A stretch of DNA of 45,683 bases from Pseudobacteroides sp. (GCF_036567765.1 NZ_DATCTU010000094.1:1-45683), one strand, 5' to 3'. Positions 23,315 to 31,974 are shown, counted from the stretch's first letter. A program made the numbers and translations. The notes: generated by a model from the letters alone, not told the origin.

Positions 23315-24705
23315 GTAAAGGTATTGAAAAACAGTATCCTATAAGTGAAGAAAATTTAGATAAGGCTAACTATCTGCAGTCTTTGTTAAATGAAGCTATG
23401 AGGCTTAAACTGCTATCCACAGAAGAAATTGAAGGTCTCAGAATACAGCTGGCTCAAATGCTTGCTATGGAAACCAGTTCATATACTCAGGGCGACAGCA
23501 GCTCATTGAAGGTTGAAACAGCCCAGGAGATCATGATGTCTATTATATACACTCTTGATTTTTATCTTAAAAGCTTACCCAATACTGATGAATGTTTGGC
23601 ATCACTTAAGTCCATGAAGATCATGGAGATTTATGCAAAAGGAAAAGAGCTTATAAAAACTGCATTTGAACAAGCAAAAAAACTATACGAATTAGTCGGA
23701 AAAAATAAAATCTCTACCGATAATTATGCTTATAATGACACCATCGAAGCTCTTTCAGGCTTCTTTAAGGATTATAATCCCATGTTTGCCGCACATGATT
23801 CCAAGGTGTCCATAGATTACCCTCTGTGTATAGACAATATGGATACATGCGGTGTTGAATATATCGTCACATATCTTAAAAAGCTGTATTATGAAAATGA
23901 GTTTTGCAGAAGGTTTCCAGATGAAAGTATAGGATATTTGCTAAACGGCTACAGCAATGATAACAAACAACTGCTGGTTAATATTTTTGAACTTATACTT
24001 GCAAACTCATTAGGCTCTGCACTTCTCAAAAGAAGCCCAAAAGATCTGAAAACAGATAAGGATGACTGCATATACCTGCAGACCTACTTGAGCAGTATGG
24101 CCCCAGATGATTATGAACTGGCAATAATTCAAGCATCGGATAAAATTATTTATGAGCTGGAAATTTCAAATGAATTTCTATTAAAATACATTCCCCAAGC
24201 TGTTAAATATTTATCAATCAGAATAAAGGGATTACTGGAGTTAAACAAGTTATCAACTTTTTTTATTGAGCTAAAAGAAAAAATTGATGAAGCAGATTAT
24301 CGTTTTGAGGATGGAGTTAGTATGGATGATGAGTTATTCAGGAAGGTAACAGAGAATATACGTGATTGCAGTAAAGTTTCACACAAGTTGGAAATTATAT
24401 GGAAAGAGGTCCGCAGCTTCAGGGATTTGGTAGATGTGCTTGGAGCAGACTGCATATTTGGTGATGAATATGATGAGGTATTCTCCTCCTTCAATGACCT
24501 TGAACTGGCAATGCTTTTAAGTGAGATTCCGTCCGACAAATTTTATAAAGACATTTCCTCAAATCCCGAGGATTATGATTTACACATGTCTGAAAGTGAA
24601 AAGGAATGGCAGACAAGGTTAAAAGCATTCGTAGAGAGACTTGAAGATGTCCATAAAGAAAAAATTATTCAACTACGGGAAAACCTTCATGGGTATTTCT
24701 CCTGA
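23311..24705 (+). CDS. DUF6179-type conserved clostridial protein
   Basis: This 464-residue, largely helical soluble protein begins with a KANYLQSLLNEAMRLKLLSTEEIE segment of the DUF6179 type; no catalytic motif, signal peptide or membrane helix is seen. Its ATG lies in an ATGA overlap with the DUF6323-type stop, and the pairing of these two families is, as far as I recall, conserved in Clostridia. Their tight coupling suggests a stable complex; the role is unknown. An esterase gene follows after 47 bases on the same strand. Confidence 0.75.
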   Translation: MSKGIEKQYPISEENLDKANYLQSLLNEAMRLKLLSTEEIEGLRIQLAQMLAMETSSYTQGDSSSLKVETAQEIMMSIIYTLDFYLKSLPNTDECLASLKSMKIMEIYAKGKELIKTAFEQAKKLYELVGKNKISTDNYAYNDTIEALSGFFKDYNPMFAAHDSKVSIDYPLCIDNMDTCGVEYIVTYLKKLYYENEFCRRFPDESIGYLLNGYSNDNKQLLVNIFELILANSLGSALLKRSPKDLKTDKDDCIYLQTYLSSMAPDDYELAIIQASDKIIYELEISNEFLLKYIPQAVKYLSIRIKGLLELNKLSTFFIELKEKIDEADYRFEDGVSMDDELFRKVTENIRDCSKVSHKLEIIWKEVRSFRDLVDVLGADCIFGDEYDEVFSSFNDLELAMLLSEIPSDKFYKDISSNPEDYDLHMSESEKEWQTRLKAFVERLEDVHKEKIIQLRENLHGYFS

Positions 24706-24752
24706 AATACGAAAAAATATAGAATAGCATAGCTTAGTATAGGAGTGTTTGA

Positions 24753-25784
24753 ATGAATTTGAAAACTGATATAGAAAAATTAAATACCGACAAGTCACCT
24801 TTGATAGACGGGGAAACGGTTACTTTTACTTATAAAGGCACTGCCAGGGACATTTACCTTGTTGGAGATTATAACAATTGGGAACTACAGGATAAGATGA
24901 AAAAGCATCCGCATATGGACCTTTGGTATATAACAAAGCAATTTCCCGAAAATGCACGATTTGATTATAAATATGTGGTTGATGGGAGCTGGATTACAGA
25001 TCCGTTAAATCAAAACATTACGGCTGGCGGTGCAGGCGATAATTCCACGCTCATTATGCCCAAATACAAAAGTGATTATGAACAAATACTATCAAAAAAT
25101 GTTCCCCGAGGCAGAGTTATAAAGGATCTTAAGTATAATAGCATCTCTCTCAGCATTGAAATGAAATACCACATATATCTTCCCTTCGGATATGAGAAGG
25201 CGAAAGTAAATTGTATGCTTTATGCACTTGATGGCTCCGATTACTTAAATTTCAGCAATATGAACCTGGTTCTTGATTATATGATCCATATGGGAGAAAT
25301 CCCAAATCTAGTATGTGTACTTTTAGATCCCCATGACAGGACAAAGGAATATACTGTTTATGAACCCTACTACAATTATGTTATTAAAGAGTTGATTCCC
25401 GAGGTTGAGACTCAATACACCAATAATTCAGGGTACTTGGACAGAGCAGTTATAGGTGTTTCATGGGGTGGATTAACATCTATCTACCTTGCTGCTTGTA
25501 CTCCAGGATATTTCAAAAGGGTATTGTCACAGTCAGGCTCATTCTGGCCAAAAGATTGGTTAATTTTTGACCTTGTTAGTGAAGCGGTTACACCACAAAT
25601 AAAGTTTATTCTTCAAACCGGGACAATACAGGATACAGAGGAAATGAACGATGCTATGGTAAATATACTTAAGGCAAAAAGTTATACAGTGGATTATACT
25701 AAATATGCAGAAAGCCATAGTTGGGGAAACTGGAAAGGCCATATCAGCGAAGGATTGAGAAAATTATACCAAGAGAGCAATTAG
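24753..25784 (+). CDS. Fes/EsD-type esterase with N-terminal E-set (CBM48-like) domain
   Basis: Residues about 20-105 form an Ig-like E-set domain of the AMPK/CBM48 type (VYLVGDYNNW-like motif YLVGDYNNWEL at 35-45). Residues about 115-340 are an alpha/beta-hydrolase of the enterochelin-esterase/esterase-D group, with nucleophile Ser237 in GVSWGG, an acid probably in the DPHDRTKEY region or later, and His322 in ESHSWGNW as the likely catalytic base. There is no signal peptide, so it is cytoplasmic. Substrates in this group include iron-siderophore esters and acylated sugars; no siderophore genes are nearby, so the substrate is open. AGGAG precedes the ATG. Confidence 0.88.
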   Translation: MNLKTDIEKLNTDKSPLIDGETVTFTYKGTARDIYLVGDYNNWELQDKMKKHPHMDLWYITKQFPENARFDYKYVVDGSWITDPLNQNITAGGAGDNSTLIMPKYKSDYEQILSKNVPRGRVIKDLKYNSISLSIEMKYHIYLPFGYEKAKVNCMLYALDGSDYLNFSNMNLVLDYMIHMGEIPNLVCVLLDPHDRTKEYTVYEPYYNYVIKELIPEVETQYTNNSGYLDRAVIGVSWGGLTSIYLAACTPGYFKRVLSQSGSFWPKDWLIFDLVSEAVTPQIKFILQTGTIQDTEEMNDAMVNILKAKSYTVDYTKYAESHSWGNWKGHISEGLRKLYQESN

Positions 25785-25793
25785 CTTATTATA

Positions 25794-25842
25794 AGGCATC
25801 GGTAAAATCGACTTACCGCCAAATAAAACTTTACCGATGCCT
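25794..25842. terminator. Hairpin between convergent esterase and coat genes
   Basis: AGGCATCGGTAAA (25794-25806) pairs with TTTACCGATGCCT (25830-25842). A competing smaller hairpin, CGGTAA (25800-25805) with TTACCG (25812-25817), shares the first arm. There is no long T run, so termination efficiency is uncertain. Confidence 0.6.
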
Positions 25843-25854
25843 CGATTTGTAGCG

Positions 25855-26157
25855 TTATTGACCTTGCTGCATGTTTACAACCGTATCGGCAGCTTTCATG
25901 TCAACCTTTATCTGTTCCTGAGGATTATACGCATGGTAATATCCCTTATTCATCATATAATTTGTGATTCTTTCATGAGTACCAATAGCAACATCCAACT
26001 GTCTGCGTAAAGTATCCCTTACTTCAGGTGTTGCAGTTTCAGCCAATGCTGCTGCATATCCCTTTATAGCATTTTTTGAAGCAAGTAGAAAATCAGTCGC
26101 AATCACCTGTTCTGTCATATTTCCCATACCTGCCAAGTTCTGAATCATGTTTGTCAT
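25855..26157 (-). CDS. CotF-family spore coat protein
   Basis: The 100-residue helical protein carries the CotF/coat-F signature: TEQVIATDFLLASKNAIKGYAAALAE, a helix ending QLDVAIGTHERITNYMMNKGYYHAYNP, and a polar tail. CotF-type proteins are deposited on the forespore in the mother cell and have a ferritin-like helical bundle. AGGTGA precedes the ATG. It lies 42 bases downstream of a second, smaller coat-like protein, so the two are probably expressed together late in sporulation. Confidence 0.9.
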   Translation of the reverse strand: MTNMIQNLAGMGNMTEQVIATDFLLASKNAIKGYAAALAETATPEVRDTLRRQLDVAIGTHERITNYMMNKGYYHAYNPQEQIKVDMKAADTVVNMQQGQ

Positions 26158-26199
26158 AGTTCACCTGCTTTCTCCAGCTTTTGTTTTGTCCGTTAAATC

Positions 26200-26439
26200 C
26201 TAATGACTTGTTGTACCTGTTGTATTACCTGTTGCCCAGGTTGATCCCTGCATCAGGCTCTGCAGCTCCTTTATATGTCCCTGAGAGATAGCAAAATCCT
26301 GATCCAAAAGGCTCTTCAACTCCTGATCCTTAGCAAGCCCGGCCATTGTTGCAGATTTTGTTGCACATACGTTTTTGAATGTCAGAATCTCATGTAGTTC
26401 AAATGCCTCATGTGGTGCTATAGTTTTTCCTTTAGCCAA
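26200..26439 (-). CDS. Small CotF-like spore coat partner protein
   Basis: The 79-residue helical protein has APHEAFELHEILTFKNVCATKSATM and QDFAISQGHIKELQSLM segments typical of the short partner that precedes CotF-family genes in Clostridia. A TTG at 26439 is the likely start: GGAGGTGA lies eight to nine bases upstream, whereas the in-frame GTG at 26448 is inside that site. It is the first gene of a two-gene coat unit. Confidence 0.8.
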   Translation of the reverse strand: MAKGKTIAPHEAFELHEILTFKNVCATKSATMAGLAKDQELKSLLDQDFAISQGHIKELQSLMQGSTWATGNTTGTTSH

Positions 26440-26480
26440 AAAAATCACCTCCGATTAACTCACAATCATTACTTATTATC

Positions 26481-26536
26481 CATAAAAAAACAGATAATAT
26501 ACGTTTGCTCAGGTTTTATATTTAATCCTATATTAT
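26481..26536 (-). terminator. Terminator downstream of rpsN
   Basis: ATAATATA (minus strand 26536-26529) pairs with TATATTAT (26501-26494), followed on the minus strand by CTGTTTTTTATGG. It separates rpsN from the coat genes. Confidence 0.65.
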
Positions 26537-26538
26537 GG

Positions 26539-26724
26539 TTACCAGCTGGCCTTTCTTATGCCAGGAATTTGCCCTTTATAGGCCAAGGTTCTAAAGCATA
26601 GTCTGCAAATCCCAAATTTTCTCATGTATGCATGAGGCCTTCCGCATAGCTTACACCTGTTATACTTTCTGACTCTGTATTTGGGCACTCTACGCTGTTT
26701 TATTATCATAGCTTTTTTTGCCAC
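26539..26724 (-). CDS. rpsN: Ribosomal protein S14, zinc-binding type
   Basis: The 61-residue type Z S14 has the zinc ribbon Cys24-x2-Cys27-x12-Cys40-x2-Cys43. It binds the 30S head near the decoding region. The start is a GTG with GGAG eight bases upstream, giving exactly the standard length; longer readings to 26778 are unsupported. It is not in a ribosomal operon: its neighbours are a DUF454 protein and coat genes, and a terminator follows. The usual copy should be in the S10/spc cluster elsewhere, so this is probably an extra copy or a relocated one. Confidence 0.95.
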   Translation of the reverse strand: MAKKAMIIKQRRVPKYRVRKYNRCKLCGRPHAYMRKFGICRLCFRTLAYKGQIPGIRKASW

Positions 26725-26856
26725 TTGTTTATCTCCTCTTATTATTTTTGTTATCGTATATATTTTTTGTATACACAAATTTTCTATACTTAGTTATGTT
26801 GCGAAAAAGACATTAAAAAAGCTATCCATAAAAGACAGCCCTATTAAATCTAAATC

Positions 26857-27243
26857 CTATTTTCTATTAAGAGTTTTTATTGAAAGAATATGAGTTGAAA
26901 CAGCCAATGCAATTATTACCATCAAAATTTTTAACCATATTATTTTTATAATAACTAGAGCCGTAAAGCCCATTGTTATCCACAAAGTCAGCAAAGACAA
27001 TACCTTGGCTCTTTTGGGGATACCCTTTCCATCCCTGTAATTCTTTATGTAATTTCCCACCCACTTATTACTCAGAAGCCTGTTATAGAACTTGTCCGAG
27101 CTTCTGGAAAAACAAGCTGCAGCCAACAATATAAAGGGTGTCGTTGGAAGTAAGGGTAAAAATAATCCTGCTATCCCCAAAAACAGGGCAACACATCCGC
27201 ATACCATCAATATGGCTCTGGTAATACTTTTAATACCTATCAT
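26857..27243 (-). CDS. DUF454 (YbaN-like) inner-membrane protein
   Basis: The 128-residue protein has an N-terminal helix pair with the family signature GIAGLFLPLLPTTPFILLAAACFSRSS, a KWVGNYIKNYRDGKGIPKRAKV loop and two C-terminal helices. This matches DUF454/YbaN, whose function is not established. It is in the same orientation as the TerD-like gene 24 bases upstream, so it may be cotranscribed with it. Confidence 0.9.
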   Translation of the reverse strand: MIGIKSITRAILMVCGCVALFLGIAGLFLPLLPTTPFILLAAACFSRSSDKFYNRLLSNKWVGNYIKNYRDGKGIPKRAKVLSLLTLWITMGFTALVIIKIIWLKILMVIIALAVSTHILSIKTLNRK

Positions 27244-27267
27244 ACTAATTATATTATCATCCTTATA

Positions 27268-28590
27268 TTACTTAAAGTCATTTTCAGGGCCAGCATCCAT
27301 AAAAACCTTAACTTTGCCATCTGTTCCCAATTTGAGTTTTGGCCTTTTCTCTGAGCCTGGCCTGCTATACATTTCAACAGGATCTATTACAATTCCTTCA
27401 GGTGTATTCAGGATTATCCCCGGAATACATGTATAAATTAAGTCATCATCATTAGCATTTTCAGACGATATAGAAACTGTAGTTCCCTCGTTATTATCTA
27501 TAGTCATTGATGCACGATAACGATAAAAGGAACCTGTGCCGTTGCTCTGGGCTGAGTAAACAACAGGAACAACCGCAAGCACATTGTCATTTGGCCTTAT
27601 TTTAATAATTTCTGTCTTAGTGTCAGCCTTGCCTTTTTTAGATGAGCGGAAGAACAAGAACCCCCTGTCATTATCTGATCGTCCTACGTCTCCCATATGC
27701 TCTACAGTGCCGTTGCCAAAGTTTTGTAAAGGCAGCACGCCTTCAGCACCAAACATGGCTACGTCAATCTGCTTTCCTTCTTTAGTTAGCACCAACGCAT
27801 ATATATCATAATCCGTTCCGGAATCCCAAGTTACATAGGAAGTTATTTCTGCAGTTTTGTCAATAATAACAGGATTTTGTCCCTTGCTTAAGTTAACTTT
27901 TCCCGTAACCTTCTGTAGATTAACCGTTGGTTTTTCTTCTTCTATTACATTCGGAACTTGTGCATCCTGCACTTTTACATCCGGTGCTTTTAATTCCGAT
28001 ACTTTTACTTGCTGAACTTCAACTTCCTGGGGTTTAACTTTCTGATGTTTAGCGGCCTGAGAGTCATCCTTTGCCACTTCTACACCAAAATGCTTGCACA
28101 AACCATCCAATCCCGATGAAAACCCCTGCCATACAGACTTTACTTTCGGCTGGCCATTCCTTATATATAACTCCAGCACAACAATCCCTTTTTCCTCTTT
28201 AAATGTTATAGGCATCAGCTCTATAACATCATTTCCCACCTGTACACTTGCTTTAAGGTTTTGAACTTTTGCAAATCCATTACCCTTATCTTCAGTTAAT
28301 GTAACTGCAATCCTGGTAATTCCTGCTTCTGCCTTTGAGATATCAAAGCTGATTTTATGGGCTCTCTCCCCCGCTTCATCCTTTGGAGGATAGTAAACCG
28401 CCATACCTCCAGGTCCCTGCGGTTGATTATAAAAGACAATATCACCGTCTCCTCTTACCTTATAATTATCAGCAAGTAAAAAAGCTGTCAAAGAAGTATC
28501 TACTTCTTGTGACAGTTTATGTGTTATTATTACAGTCCCTTTCAAAGCACCCAGAGTGATATTTCCTCCAGGCTGAAGTGATTGGCTCAT
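27268..28590 (-). CDS. TerD-family protein with two TerD-like domains
   Basis: TerD domains bind calcium and occur in bacterial stress and chemical-defence operons. The N-terminal half (about 1-170) has MSQSLQPGGNITL, a GDIVFYNQP core and FDISKAEAGITRIAVTLTED, close to the canonical domain. A linker (about 175-235) made of loosely repeated KVQ/VKV/DVKVQ units with charged residues joins a second TerD-like domain (about 240-430, with WDSGTDYDIYALVLTKEG and EHMGDVGRSDND). The architecture is longer than the usual ~190-residue TerD. No terA/B/E genes adjoin it; a TerC lies 6 kb away. Cytoplasmic; exact role unknown. Confidence 0.88.
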   Translation of the reverse strand: MSQSLQPGGNITLGALKGTVIITHKLSQEVDTSLTAFLLADNYKVRGDGDIVFYNQPQGPGGMAVYYPPKDEAGERAHKISFDISKAEAGITRIAVTLTEDKGNGFAKVQNLKASVQVGNDVIELMPITFKEEKGIVVLELYIRNGQPKVKSVWQGFSSGLDGLCKHFGVEVAKDDSQAAKHQKVKPQEVEVQQVKVSELKAPDVKVQDAQVPNVIEEEKPTVNLQKVTGKVNLSKGQNPVIIDKTAEITSYVTWDSGTDYDIYALVLTKEGKQIDVAMFGAEGVLPLQNFGNGTVEHMGDVGRSDNDRGFLFFRSSKKGKADTKTEIIKIRPNDNVLAVVPVVYSAQSNGTGSFYRYRASMTIDNNEGTTVSISSENANDDDLIYTCIPGIILNTPEGIVIDPVEMYSRPGSEKRPKLKLGTDGKVKVFMDAGPENDFK

Positions 28591-28734
28591 AAGTTTATCT
28601 CCTTAGCATAAAAAATCACTTATGTATTGACATAATTATATCATATAAAGTCAAATTTGTTTATAAACATTACTTAGCCCATATATTTAGCAAAACACCA
28701 ATGTTCCCAATTAGCTGTTTAAAAGAAAAGTCAA

Positions 28735-29565
28735 TCACATCAGCTCTGCAATTCCGGAAATAATAATCTTCAAGGCTGCAACCATCAATAAAATTGCAAA
28801 TATTCTTACAACCCAAGCACTTTTAAGTCTTTTAGAAATATGTACCCCGAAAAATGCCCCCGGAACTACCCCAAGACTTATTACAATTGCAGTTACAGCT
28901 CCTCCGAGGATAACACCGGAAAACATATTTGTTATGGTCCCTGAAAGGCAGCTGAATATTACGATAAACTGGGATGTTGCTGTGGCGATTAACACAGGAA
29001 AACCAAGAATCCGTATCATCATAGGTATATGGAATACCCCGCCTGCCAGGCCTACAATACTGGAAATAAAGCCTGCTATCGCACTGCATACCACCCCAAT
29101 CCTTACATCATAGGACCATGTTTCAACTGTTCCATCCTCTTTTTTATAGCTTCTTTGCATAATAAATGAAGAGTTAGAATTTTGAACTACTTTTTCTTTC
29201 TTTGCCTGATTTTTTACAAACATAAGTATGGAAACCATAATCATAATAGAACCTAAAGTTATCTGAAATAAATAAACCGGTAAATATTGGGTCAAATATG
29301 TCCCTAAAACCGAGGCCGGTACTGTAGCAGCCGCAAAAATCAAACCTGATCTCAAATCCAATCTCCTTGTACGCCTGTGTGCCAAAACACCTGTAGAAGC
29401 ATTGATAAGTCCAATTAATAATGTTATTGACGTGATAACTTCATGGTGCATTTGGGGATAAACAGTAAGTAAAACCGGAAGAAGTATAAACCCTCCGCCG
29501 ACTCCAACTACTGTTCCAATAGCCCCTACACTAAAACCCAAAACAATCAAAAGTAAATATTCAAT
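28735..29565 (-). CDS. TauE/SafE-family (TSUP) membrane transporter
   Basis: The polytopic protein of about 276 residues and eight helices begins EYLLLIVLGFSVGAIGTVVGVGGGF, the first TSUP repeat, and has the second repeat near GVVCSAIAGFISSIVGLAGGVFHIPMM. Members export or import sulfite, sulfoacetate or other organosulfur anions. I set the start at an ATT (29565) because AGGAGG at 29574-29579 lies eight bases before it and the following residues match the family N-terminus. The nearest standard start, TTG 29550, is 23 bases from that site and would remove part of the first helix. Confidence 0.85.
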   Translation of the reverse strand: MEYLLLIVLGFSVGAIGTVVGVGGGFILLPVLLTVYPQMHHEVITSITLLIGLINASTGVLAHRRTRRLDLRSGLIFAAATVPASVLGTYLTQYLPVYLFQITLGSIMIMVSILMFVKNQAKKEKVVQNSNSSFIMQRSYKKEDGTVETWSYDVRIGVVCSAIAGFISSIVGLAGGVFHIPMMIRILGFPVLIATATSQFIVIFSCLSGTITNMFSGVILGGAVTAIVISLGVVPGAFFGVHISKRLKSAWVVRIFAILLMVAALKIIISGIAELM

Positions 29566-29633
29566 AACTATCTCCTCCTATACGCCAATAAAAATAACAT
29601 AATTTTATATACAAGCTTATATTATTGCATAAA

Positions 29634-29679
29634 CAAACAGTGCTGCATAAGGCAATTTATCTATGCCGTCTACAGCACT
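29634..29679 (-). terminator. Probable terminator of the rubrerythrin gene
   Basis: On the minus strand AGTGCTG (29679-29673) pairs with CAGCACT (29645-29639) with an inner GGC/GCC pairing, followed by GTTTGTTTAT. Confidence 0.6.
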
Positions 29680-29726
29680 AACCATAGTATTTCCAAGTTA
29701 TTTAACTTTATAGTTCAATTTAAAAA

Positions 29727-30320
29727 TTAATAGCTTTCTACAAACGCTTCAAAATATGATTTAGGATGAACGCATGCAGGACATTTTTCAGGTGCTTCTG
29801 TGCCTTCATGAATATATCCGCAATTGCCACACTTCCATAGGATCTTCTCATCTTTTTTAAATACTGCACCATTGGCTATATTCTCTGCCAGCTTTTTGTA
29901 TCTTGCTTCATGGTGTTTTTCAACAGATGCAATAAGCTTAAACGCTGCTGCAACCTCTGGGAATCCTTCCTCTTGGGCGACCTTTGCAAAAGCCGGGTAT
30001 AGGTCTGACCACTCTTCGTTTTCTCCCTCTGCTGCTGCTTTTAAATTTTCTATGGTAGTACCCTGTGCAACAGGATATGATGCATTGATTTCAATCATAG
30101 CCGGCAGTTCACCCTGCAACCCCTCAAGTAGGAACTTATAGAACCTTTTTGCATGTTCCTTTTCGTTGTCTGCAGTTTCAATAAAAATATTCTTTATCTG
30201 CTTGTAGCCTTCTTTATCTGCAACCGAAGCATAAAACGTATATCTTGTACGTGCCTGCGATTCACCAGCAAAAGCTTTTAATAAATTTTCCGCAGTTTTT
30301 GTCCCCTTTAAACTCTTCAT
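29727..30320 (-). CDS. rbr: Rubrerythrin
   Basis: This cytoplasmic peroxide reductase protects anaerobes from H2O2. The four-helix diiron domain has Glu20, the ExxH pair Glu53/His56, the glutamates near 98-102 and Glu134/His137. The C-terminal rubredoxin domain has Cys164, Cys167, Cys180 and Cys183. At 197 residues it is full length; the last rubredoxin knuckle reads CPAC followed by VHPKSYF, with Val in place of the usual Gly after the cysteine. GGGAGG precedes the ATG. It appears to be a single-gene unit. Confidence 0.97.
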   Translation of the reverse strand: MKSLKGTKTAENLLKAFAGESQARTRYTFYASVADKEGYKQIKNIFIETADNEKEHAKRFYKFLLEGLQGELPAMIEINASYPVAQGTTIENLKAAAEGENEEWSDLYPAFAKVAQEEGFPEVAAAFKLIASVEKHHEARYKKLAENIANGAVFKKDEKILWKCGNCGYIHEGTEAPEKCPACVHPKSYFEAFVESY

Positions 30321-30443
30321 AATTAGCCTCCCTTATAACAATGAATAATTTTTATAAAATCTGATTTATATAATTCTACCACAATTTTTTATAATATCAA
30401 ATTCAAAACTGTTGTATCCATAAAAAACAATATTCATCATCAA

Positions 30444-30498
30444 AAACCTAGACAATAGTAAATAGCCGACAGATGACCTGCCGACTATTTACTATTGT
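30444..30498 (-). terminator. Terminator of the Sm-like paralogue cluster
   Basis: On the minus strand ACAATAGTAAATAG (30498-30485) pairs with CTATTTACTATTGT (30465-30452), then CTAGGTTTTTG follows. Confidence 0.85.
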
Positions 30499-30525
30499 AC
30501 TATATATAGCTTTCTTGACCTTAAA

Positions 30526-30966
30526 TTATACCGCATTGTGAACAAAGGATACGATAGCTGAAATAGGTATATCGGTTACTGAACCTACAGTTGCCACAGG
30601 ATAACCATTCCAGCCTCCAGCTGTGGCTGCACCATTTACATTTGCAGGGAGCACAGGCCCATGGCCATATCCTGCACCTGCTGAACCCATATTTGCAAGA
30701 CCCATGTTTTCTCCACATTGACCAGCACCATAGTCATTACCTACGTTAAACCCTGAGCAGGCATTACCTAGTGAACATCCTGGAGGAGGTCCTATTCTTG
30801 TTATAAGTCTTACAAAGCATTCATTAACCGATAATACAACACCAGTAAACCCTGTTCCTGATTGTCCGCCGCTTGCTGTAAAAATTGTTACAGTCTCACC
30901 GATATAATTTGCTAGAAGTCCTGCAAAACCTCCACCTGAAAAGCCTCCAACAAATCCATCCGCCAT
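30526..30966 (-). CDS. Sm-like small protein with Gly-rich insert (paralogue 1)
   Basis: The 146-residue protein starts with a Gly-rich segment, then an Sm-like beta core: LLANYIGETVTIFTASGGQSG followed by GFTGVVLSVNECFVRLIT. A conserved IGPPPGCSLGNACSGF cysteine pair comes next, then a variable Gly/Asn-rich insert (about 80-105), and the core closes with VTDIPISAIVSFVHNAV. The ends match the two-part Sm1/Sm2 pattern, but RNA binding is not shown. ATG 30966 is preferred (AAGGA nine bases upstream) over the longer 31002 reading. It is adjacent to two paralogues; the product name is descriptive only. A spore- or surface-associated structural role is possible given the neighbours. Confidence 0.75.
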   Translation of the reverse strand: MADGFVGGFSGGGFAGLLANYIGETVTIFTASGGQSGTGFTGVVLSVNECFVRLITRIGPPPGCSLGNACSGFNVGNDYGAGQCGENMGLANMGSAGAGYGHGPVLPANVNGAATAGGWNGYPVATVGSVTDIPISAIVSFVHNAV

Positions 30967-31044
30967 ATTATTCATTCCTTCCCTCTCATAATATTTTATC
31001 ATAATAATATTTTATGTTAACCATGCTACTTTTGTTACCTGCTG

Positions 31045-31518
31045 CTAAACAGCATTATGAACGAAGGAAACTATTGCATCAATAGGTATATCAGTTACAG
31101 AGCCCACTGTTGCTACAGGGTATCCATTCCAACCTCCTGCTGTCATAGCACCTACTTCACTTGCAGGAAGTACTGGGCCATCTCCCCATCCATCAAAACT
31201 GTTACCATAACCAGCACCATGCCCATTTCCATAACCATTGCCAAGTCCGCCTTTGTTATTATCCCAGTGACCGTTGTATCCGGCACCACCTACATTAAAT
31301 CCGTTGCATGCATTTCCAAGTGAGCATGCCGGAGGTGGTCCTATTCTTGTAATAAGGCGTACAAAAACTTCATTTACAGATAAAACCACACCGGTAAAAC
31401 CTGCTCCTGATTGCCCGCCACTAGATGTAAAAATGGTTACAGTTTCACCGATATAATTTGCTATAAGTCCCGCAATTCCAGTTTCTCCTGTACCAAAACC
31501 GCCAATTCCTTTAGCCAT
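31045..31518 (-). CDS. Sm-like small protein with Gly-rich insert (paralogue 2)
   Basis: The 157-residue protein is nearly identical to paralogue 1 in the first ~70 residues (NYIGETVTIFTSSGGQSG, GFTGVVLSVNEVFVRLITR, CSLGNACNGFNVG) and the last ~45 (GPVLPA, TAGGWNGYPVATVGSVTDIP, SFVHNAV). It differs in a longer Gly/Asn/His-rich middle (about 82-115, repeated GYGNG-type units). This pattern indicates a recent tandem duplication with divergence confined to the insert. ATG 31518 has GGGGG seven bases upstream. It is 78 bases upstream of paralogue 1 on the same strand. Confidence 0.75.
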   Translation of the reverse strand: MAKGIGGFGTGETGIAGLIANYIGETVTIFTSSGGQSGAGFTGVVLSVNEVFVRLITRIGPPPACSLGNACNGFNVGGAGYNGHWDNNKGGLGNGYGNGHGAGYGNSFDGWGDGPVLPASEVGAMTAGGWNGYPVATVGSVTDIPIDAIVSFVHNAV

Positions 31519-31611
31519 ATTTATCCCCCTTAAACTTACAATTTTTATTAAATGCACTTTTTATATATTATGTTAACTTTTTTTGTTTTGTTACAATCTT
31601 TAAATCAAGTT

Positions 31612-31974
31612 CTATCTAATGTTATGTACAATTGCTGCTATTTTATCTATCGGCATACATGCTATACAACCCAGCGTCATGTATTCACAGTTATGTAATG
31701 GCCTTGTAATCAATTTAATATAAGAGCAGTTCACAAACATCAATACTCCGGTAAAACCAAACCCGGAAGTTCCGCCCCCTTTTACAAAAACCGTTATAGT
31801 CTCTCCTATATATTTATCCATATGTGCTGCAAAACTATTTTTCGGGATTCTACCAGCTGTATTAATTTCGACTGCCTGTCTGTTATTTTCATCAGCTTTT
31901 AGTTCCTGCACCTGTACGATGTTCCCTGCTTTTATCTTCTGCTGCCTTAGTCGATTTCTAATAAAAATCCGCAT
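31612..31974 (-). CDS. Sm-like small protein, divergent paralogue 3
   Basis: The 120-residue protein has a basic N-terminal extension of about 45 residues (RNRLRQQKIKAG), then the same core as its neighbours: DKYIGETITVFVKGGGTSG, GFTGVLMFVNCSYIKLIT, a cysteine cluster CEYMTLGCIAC and the closing strand MPIDKIAAIVHN. It lacks the Gly-rich insert, so it may be the ancestral form. GGGGG lies nine bases before the ATG. It is first in the three-gene array, 93 bases upstream of paralogue 2. Confidence 0.72.
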   Translation of the reverse strand: MRIFIRNRLRQQKIKAGNIVQVQELKADENNRQAVEINTAGRIPKNSFAAHMDKYIGETITVFVKGGGTSGFGFTGVLMFVNCSYIKLITRPLHNCEYMTLGCIACMPIDKIAAIVHNIR

